20,328 nucleotides of DNA, taken from assembly GCA_934565775.1 (NCBI GenBank), contig CAKTIN010000035.1, positions 1-20,328 of the forward strand, given 5' to 3'. A program made the translations under genes and the position numbers. Shown here piece after piece: positions 15,524-20,328 of this stretch. Source of the DNA: an uncultured Oscillospiraceae bacterium. Its GTDB lineage: Bacteria; Bacillota; Clostridia; Oscillospirales; Oscillospiraceae. Under the pieces are notes generated by a model. It saw only the letters and a program-made list of their open reading frames with translations, was not told the DNA's origin and made no database searches. Numbering within the stretch: position 1 is the first letter of the stretch; the number at the start of each line of letters is the position of its first letter.

Positions 15524-15537
15524 GTTTATCGTTCAAC
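15524..15537 (-). promoter_or_regulatory. LacI-type operator O1 over the sugar-operon transcript start
   Basis: GTTTATCGTTCAAC, 12 of 14 matches to the palindrome and flanked by one more symmetric G/C pair. It overlaps the predicted transcript start (about 15534), where a bound repressor would block RNA polymerase. Confidence 0.75.
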
Positions 15538-15540
15538 CAT

Positions 15541-15569
15541 ATGATAGCAAATCGTTCGGATTTTGTAAA
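15541..15569 (-). promoter_or_regulatory. Sigma-A promoter of the sugar operon
   Basis: Minus strand: TTTACA (15564-15569), 17-bp spacer, TATCAT (15541-15546), preceded by TGC as an extended -10. It serves the six-gene unit from the binding protein to pgmB; no other promoter was seen inside the unit. Confidence 0.85.
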
Positions 15570-15659
15570 CTGGTATTATTCACAGAATTTACACAAACTT
15601 TTTGGTAGCATTGCCCAAAGGACAATTTCCTCCCCTGCCCTTTTGCCCCATCCGGAGAA

Positions 15660-15689
15660 AAAGAGGCCTGCCATCCGGCAGACCTCTTT
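15660..15689 (-). terminator. Intrinsic terminator of the lacI-family gene
   Basis: Thirteen-position stem (15660-15672 with 15677-15689) with one G·U wobble in the RNA and loop GGAT; on the minus strand the stem ends in CTCTTT and is followed by TTC. It starts 3 nt after the regulator's stop codon and separates it from the sugar-operon promoter. Confidence 0.85.
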
Positions 15690-15692
15690 CGT

Positions 15693-16712
15693 CTAAAATT
15701 GCTTTCGTACGCTGTCCCGGACCACAAGCTGCACCGGCAGGATCTGATTGTGGACCTCAATGCGCTCCCCCTCCAGCAGGCGAAGCATACAGCTCGCCGC
15801 CAGGCGGCCCTTGGCCACTGCATCCTGGTGCACCGTGGTGAGCATAGGCATGGTCATGCGGCTCCAATTGATGTCATCAAAGCCGACCACCGAAATATCC
15901 CGGGGCACCATCCGCCCGGCCTGCTGCAGGCCGGACATGAGCCCCGCCGCCAGCAGGTCCGCCGTGGCAAAGACGGCGGTAATATCCTCTCGCTTCGCCA
16001 TCTCGCCTCCCAGGGCCATCATTTTGCTGGTGGAGAACTCGCACTCATACAGCAGCCCCTTGTCAAAGGGGATCCCCGCCTCCTCCAGCGCGCTGCGGTA
16101 GCCCAGAAGCCGCTGCTCCACAACGCCCCCGGCCTTCACCTTGGGGCTCGCAAAGGCAATGCGGCGGTGGCCGTTTTCCAGGAGGTAGCGGGTGGCCATG
16201 CGGGCTCCCTCATAGTCCTGCAAGCCGATATTGACCATGTGCCCCAGATTTTTTACATAGCTGTCCGTCAGCACCACGGGCAGGTTCAGATCCATCAGCG
16301 TCTTGTAAAAGGGCTCTTTTTCAAACAGGCCCGGCAGAAAAACACCCTCCACATTCCAGTTCCGCAGAAACGCCAGCAGCTCGCTGCTCTCGGAGATCGC
16401 CCGAATCATAAGGAAATAGCCCTGCTCCCGCAGCGCCCGCTCCACCGCCGAGGTCAAGTCCATAAAGAAGGGGTCGGACATAAACTTTTCCTGGTCCCGG
16501 GTCTCCAGATGGTTGATCAGCGCCACCACGCGGCTGGACCGGGTCTTCATCGCCCGGGCAGACATATTGGGCACATAGCCCCGCTTTTGAATGATCTCGT
16601 TGATCAGCTCCACCGTCAAAGCGGAAACCTTATTTGTCCTGCCGTGGATCACATTGCTGACCGTCGTCGCGCTGACGCCAGCCTCATTGGCAATGTCCTC
16701 AATGGTTACCAT
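15693..16712 (-). CDS. LacI-family transcriptional regulator
   Basis: DNA-binding sugar-responsive repressor, probably controlling the adjacent operon. The 339-residue product has the LacI HTH at 3-25 (TIEDIANEAGVSATTVSNVIHG), where the recognition-helix positions that read the operator are Ala15-Thr16, then the hinge region YVPNMSARAMKTRSSR (46-61) in which Met replaces the common Leu of the minor-groove hinge. The rest is a periplasmic-binding-protein-like effector domain: LTDSYVKNLGHMVNIGLQDYEGARMATRYLLENGHRRIAF, AVFATADLLAAGLMSGLQQAGRMVPRDISVVGFDDI, TVHQD. The ATG has GGGGGGAT upstream. It has its own promoter with an operator copy just downstream, which suggests autoregulation. The effector is unknown, perhaps the imported glucoside or a product. 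Confidence 0.93.
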   Translation of the reverse strand: MVTIEDIANEAGVSATTVSNVIHGRTNKVSALTVELINEIIQKRGYVPNMSARAMKTRSSRVVALINHLETRDQEKFMSDPFFMDLTSAVERALREQGYFLMIRAISESSELLAFLRNWNVEGVFLPGLFEKEPFYKTLMDLNLPVVLTDSYVKNLGHMVNIGLQDYEGARMATRYLLENGHRRIAFASPKVKAGGVVEQRLLGYRSALEEAGIPFDKGLLYECEFSTSKMMALGGEMAKREDITAVFATADLLAAGLMSGLQQAGRMVPRDISVVGFDDINWSRMTMPMLTTVHQDAVAKGRLAASCMLRLLEGERIEVHNQILPVQLVVRDSVRKQF

Positions 16713-16730
16713 GGGAATCCCCCCTGTGAT

Positions 16731-16744
16731 ACAAAACGTTAAAC
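16731..16744 (-). promoter_or_regulatory. LacI-type operator O3 at the regulator's own promoter
   Basis: ACAAAACGTTAAAC: one half (ACGTTAAAC) is identical to the consensus palindrome and the other half is degenerate, 10 of 14 matches in all. It sits just after the predicted transcript start near 16745. A weaker related sequence (ATTTTACGTCC) overlaps the -10 region, 21 bp away. Confidence 0.6.
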
Positions 16745-16751
16745 CTGTTTT

Positions 16752-16780
16752 ATTTTACGTCCTTTTCCCTAAAGTGTCAA
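16752..16780 (-). promoter_or_regulatory. Sigma-A promoter of the lacI-family gene
   Basis: Minus strand: consensus TTGACA (16775-16780), 17-bp spacer, TAAAAT (16752-16757). It lies between the stop of the discoidin-domain gene (16815) and the regulator's ATG. Confidence 0.85.
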
Positions 16781-16814
16781 GAAAAATGGAACAATCCGGA
16801 AAAATTTGCGAATA

Positions 16815-17441
16815 TTACGACCCGTAAATCTCCACCTCGGCCGCCTGCCCCGCCTTTGCGCCGGTGTTGGCGGTAAAGACAAAGCGCACATACCGCGCCG
16901 CCGTCCCCTCAGGGGCGGGCAGATAGCATCGGTTGTCCTTCAGCGGGTCAAAGGAAACCGTCTGGCATGGCAGCAGCGTCTCGAAGCTCTCTCCGTCCAG
17001 GCTGATCTGGATCTCCAGATCCTGGGTCCGGGCGCTCCAGATCTGCCGGGGGTTCAGAAGGACCCCGAAGCCGGTCACGGACTGCTCCTGCTCCAGATCC
17101 ACCGTAATGAAATTGGGATAGTCGTCCTGGGCCCCCTCCCAATAGGTGAACCGGTCCCCGTCCACCGCATTGCGGCACTGGTAAATCTGGGTGCTGCCGT
17201 TCTGGGTAATGGGCTTGCCCAGAGCAAGGTTTTCCCCGTAGTCGATCACCTCCGGCTCCGGCAGAGTCCAGTCCGGGTGGACCTCAAAGTCGGTCTGCTC
17301 CGGCGTTGTCACCAGCAGCACATTGGGATTCGGGACCTCCCGGTGATTTTTCTGCTCCGTCAGCAGGACCGTCCCGGCCACAGACGCGCCGATTACCGCC
17401 AGCAGCACCACAATTAAAATGCCTCGAATGGGTTTTTTCAT
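16815..17441 (-). CDS. Membrane-anchored F5/8 type C (discoidin) domain protein
   Basis: Probable cell-surface carbohydrate-binding protein; no catalytic domain. The 208-residue product has a Lys/Arg N-terminus and one hydrophobic segment (about 8-27) acting as signal anchor, with no lipobox Cys. A linker follows to about 68. Residues 70-208 form an F5/8 type C / CBM32-like beta-sandwich: ENLALGKPITQNGSTQIYQCRNAVDGDRFTYWEG, then YPNFITVDLEQEQSVTGFGVLLNP, LEIQISLDGESFETL, and ARYVRFVFTA...AAEVEIYG at the end. GGGGGAG lies just before the ATG. The start is 12 nt after the stop of the beta-helix gene, so the two form one transcript and probably work together at the surface. Whether it binds glycan is inferred from the fold. 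Confidence 0.85.
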   Translation of the reverse strand: MKKPIRGILIVVLLAVIGASVAGTVLLTEQKNHREVPNPNVLLVTTPEQTDFEVHPDWTLPEPEVIDYGENLALGKPITQNGSTQIYQCRNAVDGDRFTYWEGAQDDYPNFITVDLEQEQSVTGFGVLLNPRQIWSARTQDLEIQISLDGESFETLLPCQTVSFDPLKDNRCYLPAPEGTAARYVRFVFTANTGAKAGQAAEVEIYGS

Positions 17442-17453
17442 GTTTTCTCCCCC

Positions 17454-19013
17454 TTATTCCGCAAATTGGATATTCCGGGTAAAGCGGTCCACCTTGGTGT
17501 CCGGATTCTCCGCGTAATTCTCCATGGTCACGGCCTTGCCCAGGATGGTCAGCCCCCGAATCGTCACATTCTCGCACAGGTGCTCCGCGTCGTAGCCCTG
17601 AATGCGGATGGGACAGAGGTTCCCCTCCTTGAAGTCAATGGTATCATCACCGCTCAGGACCGTGATCCCGTCAAACAGCACGTCGTGGATGGTCCCCCGC
17701 TGCTTGGCTGTGGACCAGCTGCTCAGATCGATGGTCAGGTCGATCAGCTGCGCATTGTCCCCGGCGTCCCCCTTGCCCATGGAGGCGTCCTCCACGGTAA
17801 TGTTCAGGAAGCGGATGTCGGAGACCTCCGCATCGTCCGCATTATGGATGCTCATCACCGGCTTATGGAAATTGTGCAGGACCGTAATGTTGGAGAAGGT
17901 CACATCCCGAATGACGGGCTTGAGCTTTCCTCCCTTGTTCGTCTCGTAGCCCACCTCCATGGACTGAGCCAGATCCGTCCAGAGCTGGCATCCGTCAAAG
18001 ACAATGCGCTCACTGTCGCTGCCCTTCAGATTGGAATAATTCTTCACCACCAGGCTGTCGTCCCAGCTCCGGATAAAGCACCCCTTCACAGTCACATCCC
18101 GGCAGGACTGGACGGTAATTCCGTCGCCGTTGGGCCGGGCAGAGAGGATCTTCACCCCATCCACCGTTACGCGATCGCAGTTATACAGCTCCATGCACCA
18201 GGCGTTGGGGTCCAGGATCCCAATGCCGCTGACAGAAACATTTTCGCAGTCCCGCAGGCTCACCGGGATATAGGCCGTCCGCTGGTTCAGCATCCAGCTC
18301 TTCTGATGAGAGCCGTCAAAAAACCCCCGGCCGCTGACGGAGACATCCTTCACGCCGCTGCCCACCAGGGTGCCGCGGATCACGGCGCCGCCGGAGATAT
18401 ACACCTGCATCCCGTCCTCCAGAACCATGGTATCCGCCAGCCAGGCTCCCGGGCCGATGACCTTCACCGTGTCGGTGCTTTCCGTAGGCGCATTATCGTC
18501 CAGGGCGTTGGCGAAGATGTGCATGGCCTTGGTGGGGCTGTCCTGATATTCCACGGTATAGACATCCGGCTGGGAGATTTGGAAGCGGATGGTATTCCCC
18601 GTGACCTCCGGCTGGATCCCGTAGGCCAGGGGCCGCACTGTTACGCCCCCCAGGTCTGTCTCCCCGGGCAGGGTGATCTCCAGCGTGACTGCGCCGTCGG
18701 CAAAATCGAAGGAGGCCACCTGCGCCGTAGACAGAGGCGGATTGTACCGGCTGTTCCAGGTATGGGTATTGTTCACGGCGGTATCATACACAAACAGTTC
18801 GTTGCCGTCCACCTTCATCATGGCCGTTTCCGAAGCGGCGATGGGCTTCGGCCCCTCATAAAGCTTCAGCCGTGCAAAGCTCCGGGGCTTAACCAGCAGG
18901 TCCGTATTGGCCGCGACCAGCAGCAGCGCCACACCGGCTGCCGCCAGGACCCCAAGAATCCAAAGCAGCAGATCCGGCCGTTTCTTTCCCTCTCGTTTAA
19001 CGTTAAACTTCAT
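17454..19013 (-). CDS. Membrane-anchored right-handed beta-helix glycoside hydrolase, GH28-like
   Basis: Probable surface polysaccharide-cleaving enzyme. The 519-residue product has a basic N-terminus and one membrane segment (about 15-36), so the rest lies outside the cell. Residues about 60-175 look like an added beta-sandwich domain (VYDTAVNNTHTWNS, VASFDFADGAVTLEITLP, TVRPLAYGI, YTVEYQDSP). From about 180 to 510 there are parallel beta-helix rungs (repeats such as CENVSVSGIGIL, CDRVTVDGVKIL, CRDVTVKGCFI). GH28-type acids are in place: Asp297 in NGDGI and Asp318-Asp319 in WDDS, with the 21-residue spacing of GH28. The GHG and RIK motifs of polygalacturonases are not found; SMEVGYET at 351-358 occupies the following rung. 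GH49 or an unclassified relative is possible. ATG 19013 is chosen over the longer frame to 19109 because the promoter lies inside that extension; AAGGAAGG is about 9 nt upstream. Substrate unknown. Confidence 0.8.
   Translation of the reverse strand: MKFNVKREGKKRPDLLLWILGVLAAAGVALLLVAANTDLLVKPRSFARLKLYEGPKPIAASETAMMKVDGNELFVYDTAVNNTHTWNSRYNPPLSTAQVASFDFADGAVTLEITLPGETDLGGVTVRPLAYGIQPEVTGNTIRFQISQPDVYTVEYQDSPTKAMHIFANALDDNAPTESTDTVKVIGPGAWLADTMVLEDGMQVYISGGAVIRGTLVGSGVKDVSVSGRGFFDGSHQKSWMLNQRTAYIPVSLRDCENVSVSGIGILDPNAWCMELYNCDRVTVDGVKILSARPNGDGITVQSCRDVTVKGCFIRSWDDSLVVKNYSNLKGSDSERIVFDGCQLWTDLAQSMEVGYETNKGGKLKPVIRDVTFSNITVLHNFHKPVMSIHNADDAEVSDIRFLNITVEDASMGKGDAGDNAQLIDLTIDLSSWSTAKQRGTIHDVLFDGITVLSGDDTIDFKEGNLCPIRIQGYDAEHLCENVTIRGLTILGKAVTMENYAENPDTKVDRFTRNIQFAE
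18995..19008 (-). promoter_or_regulatory. LacI-type operator O4, perfect palindrome inside the beta-helix gene start
   Basis: GTTTAACGTTAAAC, a perfect 14-bp palindrome spanning codons 2-7 of the beta-helix gene, about +54 to +67 from the predicted transcript start. It is the exact consensus of the sites at the sugar operon and lacI promoters; a repressor here could act as a roadblock to elongation. Confidence 0.65.
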
Positions 19014-19067
19014 AAACCTCAGCCTTCCTTTCCCATTTGCACAGGCAGGATTTTCCCGCCCGTTTTT

Positions 19068-19096
19068 ATGATACCCTGCCCCTGGCAATTTGTCAA
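19068..19096 (-). promoter_or_regulatory. Sigma-A promoter of the beta-helix / discoidin unit
   Basis: Minus strand: consensus TTGACA (19091-19096), 17-bp spacer, TATCAT (19068-19073). The leader to ATG 19013 is about 48 nt. Confidence 0.85.
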
Positions 19097-19148
19097 GACG
19101 GCAATGCACTTCTTTCCCCTCTTTTGTGCAAGTCCACAGGGCCGAGAG

Positions 19149-19172
19149 GGCCGCCGGGCAAGCCCGGCGGCC
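19149..19172 (-). terminator. GC hairpin after trpS, weak terminator
   Basis: Eleven-bp stem (19149-19159 with 19162-19172), 8 nt after the trpS stop; in practice the two central pairs would open to make the loop. No T-tract follows on the minus strand, so it may be a stabilising or inefficient terminator. Confidence 0.45.
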
Positions 19173-19179
19173 TCAGGCT

Positions 19180-20241
19180 TCAGCGCAGGAGGCCTCCCTC
19201 TTCAAAATAATTGATCTTCATGGCCCGGCGCACCTGCTCCAGGGTCTGCGCCGCCCGTTGCTCTGCCTGCCGGCTGCCGTTGCGGAGAATCTCATACACC
19301 TCCGGCAGGCGCTGCTCCCACTGCCTCCGGCGCTCCCGAATGGGCGCCAGCTCCGCCTGCATCACCTGGTTCAGGAATTTCTTCACCGTCACATCTCCCA
19401 GGCCGCCCCGCTCATAGTGGGCCTTCAGCTCCTCCAGTCCCGCATAATCCGGCAGGAACTCCGCGAAATGCTCCGGGCGGCAGAAGGCCTCCAGATAGAG
19501 GAACACCGGGTTGCCCTCCGTATGCCCGGGGTCCTCCCGGCGCAGGTGAGTGGGGTCGGTGAACATGGACATCACCTTGGCCCGGATCTGCTCCGGCTCC
19601 TCGGACAGATAAATGCAGTTGCCCAGGGATTTGCTCATCTTCGCCTTGCCGTCAATGCCAGGCAGGCGCAGGCAGGCCCGATTGGAGGGCAAAATGATCT
19701 CCGGCTCCGTCAGGGTCCGGCCGTACACCTCGTTGAATTTCCGCACGATCTCCCGGGTCTGCTCCAGCATCGGCTCCTGATCCTCCCCGGCGGGGACCGC
19801 CGTTGCATGGAACGCGGTAATATCCGCCGCCTGGCTGATGGGGTAGCAGAAGAAGCCCACCGGAATGCTGGCCTCAAAATCCCGCAGCTTGATCTCCGCC
19901 TTGACCGTCGGATTGCGCTGGAGGCGGGAGACCGTGACCAGATTCATATAGTAGAAGGTCAGCTCTGTCAGCTCCGGAACCATGGACTGGATGAAAATGC
20001 AGCTTTTCTCCGGGTCGATCCCACAGGCCAGATAATCCAGCGCCACCTGCGTCAGATTCTGCCGGACCTTTTCCGGATGCTCCGCATTGTCCGTAAGCGC
20101 CTGGGCATCGGCGATCATAATGTAAATCTCGTCAAACTTCCCCTCATTTTGCAGCCGGACGCGCTCCTTCAGCGAGCCCACATAGTGCCCTACGTGCAGG
20201 CGGCCCGTAGGCCGGTCCCCCGTTAAAATAACCTGTTTCAT
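19180..20241 (-). CDS. trpS: Tryptophanyl-tRNA synthetase
   Basis: Charges tRNA-Trp with tryptophan; cytosolic class Ic synthetase. The 353-residue product has the HIGH-type motif GRLHVGHY at 13-20 (His16, His19), the tryptophan-pocket and dimer segments IADAQALTDN and AADITAFHATAVPAGEDQ, and KMSKS at 201-205 in GKAKMSKSLGN. Length fits bacterial TrpS (about 330-350). ATG 20241 has AAGGAG about 10 nt upstream and follows directly on a T-box terminator, the expected position for a T-box-controlled synthetase gene. The GC hairpin downstream is the only candidate terminator. Confidence 0.97.
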   Translation of the reverse strand: MKQVILTGDRPTGRLHVGHYVGSLKERVRLQNEGKFDEIYIMIADAQALTDNAEHPEKVRQNLTQVALDYLACGIDPEKSCIFIQSMVPELTELTFYYMNLVTVSRLQRNPTVKAEIKLRDFEASIPVGFFCYPISQAADITAFHATAVPAGEDQEPMLEQTREIVRKFNEVYGRTLTEPEIILPSNRACLRLPGIDGKAKMSKSLGNCIYLSEEPEQIRAKVMSMFTDPTHLRREDPGHTEGNPVFLYLEAFCRPEHFAEFLPDYAGLEELKAHYERGGLGDVTVKKFLNQVMQAELAPIRERRRQWEQRLPEVYEILRNGSRQAEQRAAQTLEQVRRAMKINYFEEGGLLR

Positions 20242-20266
20242 AGTCTGTTTTCTCCTTTCGGCATAG

Positions 20267-20328
20267 AAAAAATCCCAAGCGCAAAAGCGCTTGGGACGAA
20301 ATCATTCGCGGTACCACCCAAGTTGGTG
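20267..20328 (-). promoter_or_regulatory. T-box riboswitch (3' part) of trpS
   Basis: The minus strand contains the core T-box sequence GGGTGGTACCGCG (within 20307-20321), which pairs with the free acceptor end of uncharged tRNA to favour the antiterminator. Downstream is the competing terminator: 10-bp stem (20273-20282 with 20287-20296), loop TTTT in the RNA sense, and six T's (20267-20272). Stem I with the specifier codon lies beyond the window end, so tRNA-Trp specificity is inferred from the downstream gene. Confidence 0.95.

Noticed and set aside
19014..19109. N-terminal extension of the beta-helix protein
   Set aside because: It contains a consensus promoter (TTGACA-17-TATCAT), and the 32 added residues precede a normal signal anchor that should be at the N-terminus.
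17466..19214. Plus-strand open frame of 582 codons opposite the beta-helix gene
   Set aside because: Antisense shadow of a gene with membrane anchor, beta-helix rungs and catalytic Asp residues; composition typical of shadows.

Overview
The window is about 20.3 kb of GC-rich DNA from a low-motility-of-evidence but clearly Firmicutes-type genome, most likely a gut Clostridia member of the Oscillospiraceae (Oscillibacter / Flavonifractor / Dysosmobacter-like). This placement is inferred from strong GGAGG-type ribosome binding sites, a T-box upstream of trpS, sigma-A promoters with 17-bp spacers, PurA/DapA/QueA of Gram-positive type, and carbohydrate ABC genes without a linked ATPase. No marker allows a species call.

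Region 1 (1-6.6 kb) is housekeeping: the 3' part of prfC (release factor 3, cut by the window edge) with a strong terminator; a uridine-phosphorylase-family gene, purA and dapA, all on the minus strand; then queA and a small membrane-anchored SurA_N-like protein on the plus strand. Promoters could be read directly for udp, purA, queA and the SurA-like gene, and they settle the start codons of udp and purA.

Region 2 (6.59-6.96 kb) is a gene-free stretch packed with hairpins. It is bounded by two identical 26-nt copies of one GC-rich hairpin and ends in a 16-bp-stem terminator.

Region 3 (6.95-15.6 kb, minus strand) is one sugar-utilisation operon in the order solute-binding lipoprotein, MalF-like permease, MalG-like permease, GH65 enzyme A, GH65 enzyme B, beta-phosphoglucomutase. 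The last junctions are ATGA overlaps. The logic is import of an alpha-glucoside, phosphorolysis to beta-glucose 1-phosphate by one or both GH65 enzymes, and conversion to glucose 6-phosphate by PgmB. A hairpin cluster after the binding-protein gene probably adjusts expression between the binding protein and the rest. The transport ATPase is not present and is presumably an MsmX/UgpC-type shared subunit encoded elsewhere.

Region 4 (15.7-19.1 kb, minus strand) holds a LacI-family regulator and, upstream of it, a two-gene unit: a membrane-anchored right-handed beta-helix protein that keeps the three-Asp arrangement of GH28, and a membrane-anchored F5/8 type C (discoidin) domain protein. Four near-identical palindromes of the form GTTTAACGTTAAAC lie at the operon promoter (two), the lacI promoter (one) and inside the first codons of the beta-helix gene (one). 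They tie the importer/phosphorylase operon, the regulator and the surface proteins into one small regulon. This linkage is the most interesting signal in the window.

Region 5 (19.2-20.3 kb, minus strand) is trpS with the conserved T-box and its terminator visible at the window edge.
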